DNA of 64,000 nt from the NCBI GenBank assembly GCA_026913215.1, contig JAPTYK010000001.1:3038001-3102000 (forward strand), written 5' to 3'. Shown piece by piece: positions 1 through 10,405 of the stretch. Position 1 is the first letter of the stretch. Each line of letters begins with the position of its first letter. This DNA comes from Streptomyces diastatochromogenes. Its GTDB lineage: Bacteria > Actinomycetota > Actinomycetes > Streptomycetales > Streptomycetaceae. The notes under the pieces are model-generated. The model searched no databases, was not told the DNA's origin, and saw only the letters and a list, made by a program, of their open reading frames with translations. Both the position numbers and the translations under genes were made by a program.

Positions 1-766
1 TGTTCGACGGCGAGCGCGGCGGCCCGCTCGCGCACCTCGTCGGTCAGGAGCAGCTCACGGCAGGGCGGCGCCCACAGTCCGTGCTCGGCGACCTCCAGGG
101 ACCGCTGGTCGGCGACCTTGAAGTACCGGATCTCCTCGACGTCGTCGCCCCAGAACTCGATCCGGAGCGGGTGCTCCTCCGTCGGCGGGAAGACGTCCAG
201 GATGCCGCCGCGCACGGCGAACTCGCCGCGCTTCTCCACGAGCTCGACGCGGGAGTACGCGGCGGCCGCGAGCCCCTCGACGACCTCGTTCAGATCGGCG
301 GCCTGCCCGCTCCTGAGGGCCACGGGCTCCAGGTCTCCCAGCCCCTTGACCTGCGGCTGGAGCACGGAGCGGATGGGCGCGACGACGACGGAGACGGGAC
401 CGGCGGCGGGGTCGTCGTCGCGGGGTGCGCGAGCCGCCGCAGCACGGCGAGCCGCCGGCCCACGGTGTCGGAGCGGGGCGAGAGCCGCTCGTGTGGCAGG
501 GTCTCCCAGGAGGGGTACTCGACGACCGTGTCCGGGTCCAGGAGCGAGCGCAGCGCCGCCGCCAGGTCCTCGGCCTCCCGCCCGGTCGCCGTCACCGCCA
601 GCACCGGCCGCCCCGAGTCCCGCGCCAGCGCCGCCACCGCGAACGGCCGCGCGGCCGCCGGACCCACCAGGTCCACCTGCGGGCGGTTCCCGTCCGCCGC
701 TGCCTTCACCGCCTCGGCGAGGGCGGCGTCCTTGACGACGACATCGAGCAGACCGTGCAGACTCAT
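1..766 (-). CDS. mfd: Transcription-repair coupling factor Mfd, N-terminal part (runs off left edge)
   Basis: Mfd removes RNA polymerase stalled at DNA lesions and recruits UvrA. Only the N-terminal ~255 residues are in the window; the gene continues beyond base 1. The start is the ATG at 766 (MSLHGLLDVVVKDAAL), and the family-typical stretches YPSWETLPHERLSP and FAVRGGILDVFPP are readable. This is the UvrB-like N-terminal region that contacts UvrA. The frame breaks near 423, where a run of four G on the plus strand should be five; after restoring one base the reading continues to the edge. I therefore treat the break as a sequencing error. The gene follows the ABC exporter genes in the same orientation, separated by about 200 bp. 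Confidence 0.93.
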
Positions 767-912
767 GGAACTTCCATCCCGGGTTCGTACGACGGGGGCG
801 GGCAACGCGAACAGCCCGACACGTCTCTCACGGGCCGGGTGATGCCGGACCTCCACGGCCCGGTGCGCCCCAGCCTACGACGCACCGCAGACACCCGCTT
901 CCGAAACACGGC

Positions 913-949
913 GCGGCCCCGGCGGACCCGGCAGGGTCCACCGGGCCGC
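913..949 (-). terminator. Hairpin downstream of the FtsX-like permease
   Basis: An imperfect inverted repeat has arms 913-929 and 934-949 (one bulge, one mismatch, 4-base loop). It lies about 20 bases past the stop of the minus-strand permease gene and before mfd. There is no clear T-tract, as is usual in streptomycetes. Confidence 0.45.
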
Positions 950-969
950 CCCGTTCCGTCCCGCGACGG

Positions 970-3541
970 CTACTCGCTCGCGATCGCGTTCAGGACGTTC
1001 ATCCGGCCCGCCCGGAACGCCGGGACCAGCGCCGCGAACAGTCCCACGAAGGCGGAGCCGACGAAGACCGTCACGATGGTCGGCCAGGGGATCTCCAGGA
1101 CGCCGAGGCCCTCCAGCGCCAGGAGCTTCTGGGCGGCCGTGCCCCAGCCCATGCCCAGGCCGAGGCCCAGGAGCGCGCCGAAGAGGGCGATGACCACGGA
1201 CTCCAGGCGGATCATGCGGCGGAGCTGGCGGCGGGAGAGGCCGATGGCGCGCAGGAGGCCGATCTCGCGGGTGCGCTCGACGACGGAGAGGGCGAGGGTG
1301 TTCACGACGCCGAGGACCGCGACGACGATGGCGAGGGCGAGGAGCCCGTACACGATGTTGAGGAGCTGGCCGACCTGGTCCCGCAACTGCTCCTTGTAGT
1401 CGGCCTGGTTGCTGACCTTGTACTGCGGGTACGGCGCGAGGGCGTCCTTGAGGGACTTGTACGCGGCCGTCTCCTGGCCGTCCCGGGCGCCGGCGAGGAT
1501 GAGCAGGCTGTTCGGGACCCGGTCGGCGGGGAGGTACGAGGCGACGGTGGTGACGTTGGTGTACATCGCCCCGTTGTCGACCTGCCCGGTGTCCGCGGTG
1601 ATCGCCGCGACCTTCAGCTTCGCCGTGTCGCCGCCCTTGAAGGCGACGGTCAGGACGTCGCCGACCTTCACGCGGTGCTTCGCCGCGTACTCGCTGCCGA
1701 CGGACATGGCGTCCTTGCCGTAGGCGTCGGTGAGCGTGCCCGCGGTGATCTCGCGGCGGACGTCCTTGACGTACGTCGGGTCGGTGGCGGACAGGTTGAG
1801 CTTGTCGGCCTTGCCGTGCGGGTCGGTGACGGTGACGTCGACCCACTTGTAGGTGGTGACGTGGTCCAGGCCGGGGACCTTCGACAGCGCGGCGCGCGCC
1901 TGCGGCACGATCGGCTGCCCCGTGCCGGACTGGATGATGAAGTCGGCGCCGACGGAGCGGTCGAGTTCCTCGGTGGCCGAGGCGACCATCGAGGAGCCGA
2001 CGACGGAGAGGCCGGCGACGAGCGCGAGGCCGATCATGAGGGCGGCGCCGGTGGCGCCGGTGCGGCGCGGGTTGCGCAGGGCGTTGCGCTCGGCCATGCG
2101 GCCGACGGGTCCGAAGATCCGCAGGACGACGACGCCGAGGCCGCGGACGACGAGGCCGGCGAGGAGCGGGCCGACGACGACGAAGCCGAGGAGGGTGAGG
2201 ACGACGCCGAGGCCGAGCCAGAGGAGCCGGGTCCGGCCTCCGCGGCGCGGGCCGCCGCGACCAGGGCGGCCGCTCCGGCGCCGGTGAGGACGAGCCCGAG
2301 GACGCCCCGCACCCGTCCGGCCCTGCCGTCGGCGGGGTGCCCGCGTCGCGGAGGGCGGCCATCGGGGAGACCTTCCCGGCCCGGCGGGCGGGGACGTAGG
2401 CGGCGAGGACGGTGACGACGATGCCGAGGGCGAGGCCGACGACGGGGGTCGTCCACTTCACGGTGAGGTCGCGGGTGGAGAGCTCCATGCCGATCGAGGA
2501 CATGATCTTCATGAGCCCGACGGCGAGGCCGACGCCCGAGGCGACACCGGCGACGGAGCCGACGACGCCGAGGAGGACCGCCTCGACGAGGACGGAGCGG
2601 TTCACCTGCTTGCGGCTGGACCCGATGGCCCGCATGAGGCCGATCTCGCGGGTCCGCTGCGCGACCAGCATCGAGAAGGTGTTGACGATGAGGAAGATGC
2701 CGACGAGGAAGGCGATCGCGGCGAAGCCGAGCATCGCGTACTTCATGACGTCGAGGAAGCCGGCCATGCTCGCGCGGCCCGCGTCGGCGACCTCGGCGGC
2801 GGTCTGGAACTTGTAGCCGCCGCCGAGCGCGGCGGCGATGTCCTTCTTGAGCGCGTCGTGGCCGACACCGGGCTTCGCGTCGACGTCGACCTCGGTGAAC
2901 AGGCCTTCCTTGCCGAGCAGTTCGCGCTGCGCGGTGGCGGTCTCGAAGTAGACGACGGTGGCGCCCGGGTTGGTGACGTGGAAGTCGACGATGCCGGAGA
3001 TCTTCGCGGTGAAGTCGCCGGTGACGGCGATGGTCCGCAGCTCGTCCCCGAGCTTCAGGCCGTGCTTCTCGGCGGTGGCGCCGTCGACGACGACCTCGGT
3101 GGGGCCGCGCGGCTCGTGGCCGGAGGCGATCTCCACCGAACGCAGCGCCGCGGACGACCAGTTGAGTGCGAGCGTCGGGGCGCCGCCGTCGGGGCCGATG
3201 TTCTCGTTCTTCGTGTCGACGACGGTGACGCTCGTCGACACGACCGCCCCCTGGGCGTCCTCGACGCCCTCGACCTTCCCGACCCGCTCGACGAGCGAGG
3301 CGGGCAGGGACTCGGGGCGGCCGTTCTGCGGCATCTCGTCGGGGTCCGCGTCGCCCTTCGGGCTGATGGTGACGTCGGAGGCGGTGGAGGCGAAGAGCTT
3401 GTCGAACGTCGTGTTCATCGTGTCGGTGAAGACGAGCGTCCCGCTGACGAAGGCGACGGAGAGCAGGACGGCGACGGCGGACAGCGCCATCCGTCCCTTG
3501 TGCGCGAAGAAGTTGCGCAGCGAGGTCTTGAGCACGGTCAC
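970..3541 (-). CDS. ABC transporter permease, FtsX/MacB-type, two fused halves
   Basis: This is the membrane subunit of an ABC exporter of the FtsX/MacB/LolC class, about 855 residues after frame correction. The N-terminal half (start VTVLKTSLRNFFAHKGRMAL) has an N-terminal membrane helix, a large extracytoplasmic domain and three helices ending in FtsX-like motifs (VAQRTREIGLMRAIGSSRKQ). The C-terminal half repeats the plan (MAERNALRNPRRTGATGAAL, then VVERTREIGLLRAIGLSRRQ). The GTG start at 3541 overlaps the stop of the ATPase gene by 4 bases (GTGA), so the two are translationally coupled. Apparent frameshifts lie near 2335 (a G run one base short) and near 2240. The transported substrate cannot be told from sequence; lipids, peptides or antibiotics are typical for the class. 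Confidence 0.9.
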
Positions 3542-4326
3542 GACGTCCGCCCGCGCGCGTCGAAGTCCTTCATGCGGTCGAGGACGGCGTCGGCGGTGGG
3601 CCGCTCCATCTCGTCCACGATCCGCCCGTCGGCGAGGTACAGCACCCGGTCCGCGTAGGAGGCGGCGACGGGGTCGTGGGTCACCATGACGATCGTCTGC
3701 CCCAGCTCGTCCACGGACGTGCGGAGGAAGCCGAGGACCTCCGCGCCGGCCCGCGAGTCGAGGTTTCCGGTCGGCTCGTCGCCGAAGATGATCTCGGGCC
3801 GGGCGGCGAGCGCGCGGGCCACGGCGACGCGCTGCTGCTGACCGCCGGAGAGCTCGTTCGGCCGGTGCTTGAGCCGCTCGGACAGCCCGACGGTGTCGAC
3901 GACCCGCCGCAGCCACTCGGCGTCGGGCTTGCGCCCGGCGATGTCCATCGGCAGCGTGATGTTCTCGAGGGCGTTCAGCGTGGGCAGCAGGTTGAACGCC
4001 TGGAAGATGAAGCCGATCCGGTCCCGGCGCAGCTGCGTGAGCTTCTTGTCCTTCAGACCGGTGATCTCGGTCTCGTCGAGGAAGATCTGCCCGCTGCTGA
4101 CGGTGTCGAGCCCGGCGAGGCAGTGCATCAGGGTCGACTTGCCGGAGCCCGACGGCCCCATGATCGCGGTGAACCGGCCGCGGGCGATGTCCACGTCGAC
4201 GGAGTCGAGCGCGACGACCCGGGTCTCCCCCGAGCCGTACGCCTTGACGACCTGACGCGCCCGCGCGGCCACGGCCGTCCCCTCTCCAGTACCCCCGTGC
4301 CTGGGGATGGTCACAGCCGTTGCCAC
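3538..4326 (-). CDS. ABC transporter ATP-binding protein, MacB/LolD type
   Basis: A complete ATPase of 262 residues that powers the adjacent FtsX-like permease. It shows Walker A (GPSGSGKST, about residue 60), the signature LSGGQQQRVAVARAL, Walker B with IIFGDEPTGNLDS, and the switch histidine in MVTHD. The FGDEPTGNLD form is typical of the MacB/LolD family. The GTG start at 4326 is preceded by GAGGAG on the minus strand. The gene is intact, and its stop overlaps the permease start, so the pair forms an operon. The region upstream (4327-4519) is divergent from the drug exporter and must hold both promoters; I see no clear operator in it. Confidence 0.93.
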   Translation of the reverse strand: MATAVTIPRHGGTGEGTAVAARARQVVKAYGSGETRVVALDSVDVDIARGRFTAIMGPSGSGKSTLMHCLAGLDTVSSGQIFLDETEITGLKDKKLTQLRRDRIGFIFQAFNLLPTLNALENITLPMDIAGRKPDAEWLRRVVDTVGLSERLKHRPNELSGGQQQRVAVARALAARPEIIFGDEPTGNLDSRAGAEVLGFLRTSVDELGQTIVMVTHDPVAASYADRVLYLADGRIVDEMERPTADAVLDRMKDFDARGRTS

Positions 4327-4519
4327 GGTTTTCTCCTCGGAGCGATGAGCGGGATTTGTAAGTTCAAGTTAAGAAGCGCGCACGGCACTTCACCTCCTCC
4401 GCCGGTACGAACGACCCCTGGGCCGCATGGGGAGGTTCCCCTAGGGGCTTCTCCACCCCTGGTCCTAGTGAGACCCTGTCCGCGCACATTTAGGTGTACG
4501 AAGAAAGGAAGGGAGTGCG

Positions 4520-6017
4520 GTGACAGAGCCATCGACGACCCGGACCGGAGCCGACCCGGCTCCCGCCCCCGCCTCCGCGCGCCGCGGCCCCGTCGTCCTC
4601 GCGCTGATGCTCGCCATGGGGCTCGCCGCCCTCGACGGGACGATCGTGTCGACGGCGGTCCCCCAGATCGTCGGCGACCTCGGCGGACTCTCCGTCTTCT
4701 CCTGGCTCTTCTCCGGCTATCTGCTCGCCGTCACCGTCACCCTGCCGGTCTACGGGAAGCTCAGCGACACCTTCGGCCGCAAGCCCGTCCTCATCGCCGG
4801 GACCGTCCTCTTCCTCCTCGGCTCCGTGCTCTGCTCCGCCGCCTGGAACATGGCCTCCCTGATCGCCTTCCGCGTCGTCCAGGGCCTCGGCGGCGGCGCC
4901 CTCCAGGGCACCGTCCAGACCATCGCCGCCGACCTCTACCCCCTGAAGGAACGCCCCAAGATCCAGGCGAAGCTGTCCTCCGTCTGGGCCACCTCCTCGA
5001 TCGCGGGCCCGGCCCTCGGCGGCCTCCTCGCCGGATACGCCGACTGGCGCTGGATCTTCCTCATCAACCTGCCCGTCGGCCTGCTCGCCCTCTGGCTCGT
5101 CACCCGCCACCTGGTGGAACCGGCCCGCACCACCCCCCGCGCCCGCGTCCGCGTCGACTGGGCGGGCGCCCTCGCCATCTTCGCCACCGGAGCCGTGCTC
5201 ATCACCGCGCTCGTCCAGGGCGGGGTCGCCTGGCCCTGGCTCTCGGCCCCGTCCCTCGGCCTCCTCGGCACCGCCGCCGCCCTCGCCGCCCTCACCGTCG
5301 CCATCGAGCGCCGCGCCGCCGAACCGATCATCCCCGGCTGGGTCTGGCGCCGCCGCACGATAGCCGCCGTCAACCTCTCCCTCGGCGCCCTCGGCCTCCT
5401 GATGGTCGCCCCGACGGTCTTCCTCCCCACGTACGCGCAGTCCGTCCTCGGCCTCGGCCCGATAGCCGCCGGCTTCGTCCTCTCCTCCTGGACCCTGAGC
5501 TGGCCCATCACGGCCGCGCTCTCGAACCGCGTCTACACCCGCATCGGCTTCCGCCTCACCGCGGTCATCGGCATCTCCCTCGCCCTGCTCCTCCTCCTCG
5601 CCTTCCCCTTCCTCCCTTCCCCGGCGAACCCTGGCAGCCCGCCCTCCTGATGCTCCTCCTCGGCGGCTCCCTCGGCCTCTTCCAACTGCCCCTGATCGTC
5701 GGCGTGCAGTCCACCGTCCCGTACGAGGAACGCGGCACGACGACGGCCTCGGTCCTCTTCTGCCGCCAGGTCGGCCAGAGCGTCGGCGCGGCCCTCTTCG
5801 GCGCCATCGCCAACGGCGTCCTCGCGGCCCGGCTCGGCGCCGACACCGACCTCGACCAGCTGGCCCGCTCCTCGCCGCCACCGACGCGACCCGCCGGGCG
5901 GTGGACGCGGCGGTGGACTGGGTCTACCTGGGCGCGGCGGCAGCGGCCGCCCTCGCGCTCCTGGCCCTGCTCACGCTGGCGCCCCGCCGCTTCCCGGTCC
6001 TGAAGGAGGAGGACTGA
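4520..6017 (+). CDS. MFS multidrug exporter, DHA2 (14-helix) family
   Basis: A proton-driven drug exporter of about 499 residues after correction. N-terminal helix 1 carries the DHA2 motif LDGTIVSTAVPQIVGDLGG, and the loop after helix 2 carries motif A (GKLSDTFGRKPVLI). The helical pattern continues to the charged C-terminus PRRFPVLKEED. The GTG start at 4520 is preceded by AGGAAGGGAG. Two apparent single-base losses break the frame, near 5618 (TTT read as TT) and near 5865. The gene is divergent from the ABC exporter and convergent with the short disrupted gene after it. A TetR or MarR regulator is not adjacent, and the substrate is unknown. Confidence 0.9.
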
Positions 6018-6041
6018 GCGCGAGGCGAACCCGGACAGGCC

Positions 6042-6389
6042 CTAGTCCTGTTGCGGCGGCCTCCTGAACTCCCGGTACGCGTGGCGTTCCGCAGCGGCAT
6101 GCCACCAGCCCGGCGGAGACGTACCGGTGACCTCGGCGGTGGGCTGGTCGGGATGGAGCCCGAGCCGTCGCAGCGCCTCGGCATGAACGCGCACGGAGAA
6201 CCACCCGTGCCAGTGGCCGTCGGGTCCGATCCCGCAGGCCAGACCCGCCCGGATCTCGTCCTCGGCGAAGGGCATCCAGTCGATGCCCCGGTCACGCAGT
6301 CAAGCGCGGGCAGCCGCCATCGGCTGCGTACGGCCCGGCAGGTTCTCGTAACCCGCGATGGTGATCCACTCGGAGTTCGGCGTGTCCAT
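6042..6389 (-). pseudogene. Small hypothetical gene with an in-frame TGA stop
   Basis: I do not recognise the family. The frame reads well from ATG 6389 (MDTPNSEWITIAGYENLPGR) for 29 codons, meets TGA at 6302-6300, and continues in the same frame to a natural stop at 6042, ending REFRRPPQQD (115 codons in all). The context around the stop (AAARA-stop-LRDRGIDWMPF) strongly suggests that TGA replaces a Trp TGG codon. Unlike the other disruptions here this is a substitution, not a lost base, so it may be real. An ATG at 6398 is an alternative start, and the Met at 6275 could restart translation of 77 codons. It lies beside a WhiJ-type cluster. Confidence 0.5.
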
Positions 6390-6461
6390 GGGCCTCATGC
6401 TGCCAGCCGAACGGGAGCCCCACCACGGGCAGGGCTCCCGCGCGTACAACCAGCGTCTGTA

Positions 6462-6650
6462 CTACTCCGCCGAGGCGAGCCCGACGAACCCGGCCCAGGC
6501 TTCGTGCGAGAGTCGGAGGGCCGGACGGGTGACGTCCTTGGAGTCACGGACGTGCACGGTTCCGACGCCGGTCGCGACCTCGATGCAGTCGCCACCCTCA
6601 GCGCCGCTGTAGCTGCTCTTGAACCAGGCGAGGGATTCCGTGTTGTTCAT
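6462..6650 (-). CDS. DUF397 domain protein
   Basis: An intact small protein of 62 residues with the DUF397 hallmark: W-FKSSYSG near the N-terminus, then GGDCIEVA and VHVRDSKDVTRPAL. The domain is abundant in streptomycetes and almost always follows an XRE-DUF5753 regulator gene, as here. Its ATG overlaps the regulator's stop codon by 4 bases (6647-6650), so it is translationally coupled. In WhiJ-type systems such proteins act as partners or modulators of the regulator. The molecular role is not established from this sequence. Confidence 0.88.
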   Translation of the reverse strand: MNNTESLAWFKSSYSGAEGGDCIEVATGVGTVHVRDSKDVTRPALRLSHEAWAGFVGLASAE

Positions 6651-7540
6651 AGCTCTCCCAGCAACTTCTCGATGAACTGCATTGACTCTCGCGGGCTGAA
6701 AGCCTGTGCCCGGATGATCCCATAGCGGGCTGCGGTGACAACTGCCCGCTTGGGGTCGGTCTCCAGGGCGCTGGTGCCCTGGGCCTCGGCGTAGACGAAC
6801 CTCTTGCCGTCCTCGCGGGTGATGACGGTGAACGGCCCGTCCACACCCGCGTTGTCCGCGCAGTCGAGCGGCATGACCTGGAGTTCGACGTTCCGCCGCT
6901 GACCGATGAGAAGGAGGTGTTCCAGCTGCCCGCGCAGCACCTCCTTCCCGCCGAACTGCCGCCGCAGCACGGATTCGCACATGACGAAACTGAGGAAGGG
7001 CGCGGGGCGCCGGTCGAAAATGGCCTGTCGGGCCAGCCGGGCGGTCACGCGCTGCTCGATGGTCTCGGCATCGAGCGCCGGACGCCGGTTGATCAGCACC
7101 GCCCGCATGTACTCCTCGGTCTGCAACAGCCCCTTGACCGCCAGAGTGTCGTACGCCAGTAGTTCTACGGCCTGCTTCTCCAGCTGCGCCATCCCCTGGA
7201 AGAACACCGGGTATTGCGCCCGCTCCAGTTCGTCCTTCCAGACCTTGAGCAGCCCGCCCGCGTCCAGCGCCTCGTCCGACTTGTCGACCGCACGCGGTGG
7301 CGGAATCCTCCGCCCCTGCTCGAACGAGGCGATCGTCGACGCAGAGTAGCCCAGCCGCTTGCCCAGCTCCTCCCGTTCCATCTTCGCCCGCACCCGCAGC
7401 GTCTTCAGACTCTGCCCGAACGCCGCCACCACGCCCTGACCCGATTTCTCCGCTGTCTGTCCGACCTCGGCCGCAGACTCTTCCTCCGCCAACGCGCCCC
7501 ACCTCTCGTACCGGCACCGACACGCCACGTACAAGGCCAT
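6647..7540 (-). CDS. XRE-family regulator with DUF5753 domain (WhiJ-like)
   Basis: An intact DNA-binding regulator. The N-terminal helix-turn-helix is readable (FGQSLKTLRVRAKMEREELG, then LGYSASTIASFEQGRR). The remaining ~180 residues form the DUF5753 ligand-binding-like domain, with ARQAIFDRRPAP, QLEHLLLIGQRRNVELQVMP and the terminal FIEKLLGEL. The first in-frame ATG is at 7540, but the family normally begins nearer to MA/LAEEESAAEVGQTAEKSG, so a TTG about 16 codons inside is possible. Together with the DUF397 gene and the divergent ATPase gene it forms a WhiJ/AbaA-type trio, known from streptomycetes as modulators of development and antibiotic production. Confidence 0.9.
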   Translation of the reverse strand: MALYVACRCRYERWGALAEEESAAEVGQTAEKSGQGVVAAFGQSLKTLRVRAKMEREELGKRLGYSASTIASFEQGRRIPPPRAVDKSDEALDAGGLLKVWKDELERAQYPVFFQGMAQLEKQAVELLAYDTLAVKGLLQTEEYMRAVLINRRPALDAETIEQRVTARLARQAIFDRRPAPFLSFVMCESVLRRQFGGKEVLRGQLEHLLLIGQRRNVELQVMPLDCADNAGVDGPFTVITREDGKRFVYAEAQGTSALETDPKRAVVTAARYGIIRAQAFSPRESMQFIEKLLGEL

Positions 7541-7595
7541 CGCGTCAGTGCGTCACCACTGGTCACGCTACGCCACCAAGAGGAGCTTGGGAGGC

Positions 7596-8081
7596 ATGAC
7601 GAGCAACAACTTGGACCCCACCAGCACCACACAACTCACAGGTGCCTCGCCGTACTTGGGTAGCAGGATCTTCGCTCTCCAGTTCACCTCGACCCCCCGG
7701 GGCGCACGGCTCGCGCGACGCCTTGTCGCCGTCCGGCTCGACGAGTGGGGTGTCCCGTACGGGACGGAGCCGCACGAGACGACCGTCCTGGTCACGGCCG
7801 AGCTCGCGGCGAACGCGGTGCGGCACGGGCATGTGCGGGGGCGGGACTTCCATCTGCTGCTGCGGGTCACGGACGTCGCGCGGATCGAGGTGAGCGACAC
7901 CCGCGCGGAGTGCGTGCCGCCCCGCCCCGGCCGCCTTCCGGAGCCGGAACTCGCGGAAGGGGGCCGGGGGTTGCTGCTCGTCGAGGCGCTCGCGGACCGG
8001 TGGGGCTGGTGCCCGAGGGTCGGGGCGCCGGGGAAGACGGTGTGGGCGGAGTGCGCCCTCACCGTCCAGGACCCGGGCTAG
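7596..8081 (+). CDS. ATP-binding protein, HATPase_c/RsbW-like
   Basis: An intact protein of 161 residues from the ATG at 7596, preceded by GGGAGG. It has the GHKL fold of anti-sigma factor kinases: N-box VTAELAANAVRHGH, a D-box region RIEVSDTRAECVPP and G-box AEGGRGLLLVEALADRWGW. It is divergent from the XRE-DUF5753 gene, 55 bases away, matching the AbaA OrfA member of WhiJ-type clusters. No sigma factor or anti-anti-sigma factor is adjacent, so its target is unknown. Its last 4 bases overlap the end of the convergent FG-GAP gene. Confidence 0.85.
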   Translation: MTSNNLDPTSTTQLTGASPYLGSRIFALQFTSTPRGARLARRLVAVRLDEWGVPYGTEPHETTVLVTAELAANAVRHGHVRGRDFHLLLRVTDVARIEVSDTRAECVPPRPGRLPEPELAEGGRGLLLVEALADRWGWCPRVGAPGKTVWAECALTVQDPG

Positions 8082-10334
8082 AAGGCGCGCTCTCCCGTGC
8101 TGATGCCCGTGGCCGTGCCGGGCTTGAAGGGCGCCGCCCAGTTCCCCGTACCGGCGAAGAAGGTGGATCCGCCGATGAGGTCGGGGCGTCCGTCGCCGTT
8201 GGCGTCGCCGACGCCGATGAGCTCGCCGAGGCCGCCCCATCCGCCGCCGACCTTGGTGCGGGCGGCGAAGGTGCCGTCGCCCTTGCCGAGGTAGAGCCAG
8301 AGGACACCGGCCTTGTCGCGGGCGACGAGGTCGCCGGCGGGGCCTCCGGCGAGGTTGCCGGTGGCGGTGAGCTGGTTGTAGATGCCCCAGCCGGTGCCGA
8401 TCTTCTTGCGGGCCGCGAAGGGCGCGGTGGCGCTGCCCGTGCCCTTGTAGAGCCACAGGTCGCCGGACTTGTCGGTGGCGACGAGGTCCGCGCGGCCGTC
8501 GCCGGTCAGGTCGGAGCCGCCCGTCAGCTCGTTGTAGATCTGCCAGCCGCCGCCGATCTTCGTACGGCCCGCGAGCGGCTTGTCGCGGTCTCCGGTGCCC
8601 TGGTAGAGCCAGAGGACGCCGGAGCGGTCCCGGGCGAGGACGTCGGGGGCGGTCGTGCCCGCGATGTTCCCGACACTCTCCAGCCGGTCGTAGATGCCCC
8701 AGCCGCTGCCGATCCGCCCGCTTCCGGTGCCCGTCAGGGAGCCGCCCGGGGCGGTGGGCCGGGTGCTCGCGCGCCACAGGACGCCGTCGGACCGGCGGAC
8801 GAGGAGATCGGCCGTGCCGTCGTCGTCGTAGTCGTGCGGGGCGGCGGGGCGGGTCACGGTGAAGCGGCCGGTGGTGACCAGGTCGGGGCCGATGCCGTCG
8901 TCCGGGCTGGCGGTGAGCTTCCACTCGTACTCGCCGTTGCGGGCGGGCAGCTTCAGGTCGGGGAACTCCACGTCCTTGCCGTCCCAGCGCCAGGCGATGT
9001 GGCGCGGCTCCCCGGGGGTGACGGGGGAGGGGACGCTCCACCCCGTGGAGAAGGTGTCCCGGCTGCGGACGTGGGTCAGGGTCAGCGACACCCGGCTGTC
9101 CGCCCGGGAGAGGTCCCAGACGAAGTCGACCCCGCGCGCCACCTGGTCGCCGGTGAGCGTCTTCGGCACGGAGGAGCCGGTGAGGGTCACGACGGTCGAC
9201 TGCCCGGTGGACGCGACGAGTTCGACGTCCGGACGGCCGCCGTCGGCGCGCGGCGAGATCCGGTAGAGGCCCTCGCCCTGCTGGGGGTGCCGCCGCGCAC
9301 CAGGAGACTGCCGTCGGGGCCGATGACGGCGGAGGAGAACGCGGTGAGGACGACGGCTTTCTCACCGGTCTCGATCGACCGGAGGGTGAACGGCCGCACC
9401 GTCGGGTTCGGCACGCCGGGCTGGGTGGAGGAGGCGTCGATGTGGGCCTTCTGGCCGGACGCCAGCCATCCGCCGACCAGGTACAGCGGGTCCTGGACCT
9501 CGGCTTCGGCGTCCGGGATCCACTGCCAACCGGTCTCGCCGCGCCGGACGACGACGATCCCGTCGCCCTTCAGCCGAGCCTCGCGCCAGGCCACGTGCGT
9601 GGCGGACACCGCGCCGTCCCAGGCCCACTCGTCCTTCCCCTGGGGGAGCCAGGTGTCCGTCCCCGAGGCGAGATCGACAAGGATCTTCGAGGGGCCCCGC
9701 CAGTCGCCGATCGCACAGTCGTAGAGCGCGGAGCCGGTGTCGGTCCATGCCTCGTCGGCGGCGTCGCAGTCGACCTGGACCCCTCCGACCAGTTTGCGGA
9801 GCTTCGGTGTGCCGCCGGCGAGTGTGGCGGCGTCCAGGGTGACGGCGTACTGGACCTGGTGGTCGCCTTCGTACCGCCCGAGGAGGAGGTTGTCGCCCGC
9901 CAGGCCCGAGTAGTCGTAGTTGCCGAGCGCGTCGAGATCGATCTCCACCGGCGCCATGGCGGGCTTCGACACGTCGTGGATCCGCAGCACCGAGCTGACG
10001 GACAGCAGGCCCCGGTTACCGGTGACGACAAGGTCCGAGCCGCCACCGGCGGCGGAGGCGCCGGGCAGCACGACCGACGAGCCGTCCGCGTACCAGGTCC
10101 AGCGGAACTCGGGCGTCTGGCCCCGGGTCTGCGACAGGAAGCCGCTCGGGCCCGCGCCGATGACGTCCGCGTTGCGCGGGAACGGCACGGGGTGGTCTGT
10201 TGGGCTTCCCGAGCGGCGGCGGCGGGGGCGGCCGTGGCCGGGGTCGTGGCGATCGTGCCGCCGGTCACCGCGAGGACGGCGGTGACGGTCACCGCTGTGA
10301 GACGGCGGTGGCCGGAGATACGTATGTGCTTCAA
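8078..10334 (-). CDS. Secreted FG-GAP/VCBS repeat protein (copy A)
   Basis: An exported protein of about 750 residues. The TTG start at 10334 is preceded by GGAGGGAAC and gives a signal peptide (HRRLTAVTVTAVLAVTGGT, cleavage after TPATA-AP). A middle part with beta-propeller-like segments (RIHDVSKPAMAPVEIDLDAL) is followed by an Ig-like stretch. The C-terminal ~260 residues are six to seven FG-GAP-type repeats, each with a D-x-(T/N)-x-D-G-x-(A/G)-D-L calcium loop (GDLTGDGRADLVATDKSGDL) and a W-Y-GTG segment. Frameshifts are apparent near 10190 and 9285. No enzyme motif is visible. It resembles copies B and C in this window in architecture and in using TTG, but has a longer non-repeat N-terminal region. 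Confidence 0.85.
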
Positions 10335-10368
10335 GTTGTTCCCTCCCGTGGAGGGACGACAGTAGCCC

Positions 10369-10405
10369 CACCAGGTCTTGGGCACTCTCACCAGGTCTTA
10401 GGCAC
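10369..10405. repeat. 20-bp tandem duplication over the lysE-type gene stop
   Basis: CACCAGGTCTTGGGCAC at 10369-10385 recurs with one change at 10389-10405, a 20-base period. The second copy contains the stop codon of the exporter gene (10398-10400, minus strand), so the first copy repeats the 3' end just beyond the gene. Confidence 0.7.

Noticed and set aside
7745..9724. A 659-codon plus-strand frame over the end of the ATPase gene and FG-GAP gene A
   Set aside because: Its residues are Gly/Ala/Arg-rich and low in information, while the opposite strand gives clear FG-GAP repeats.
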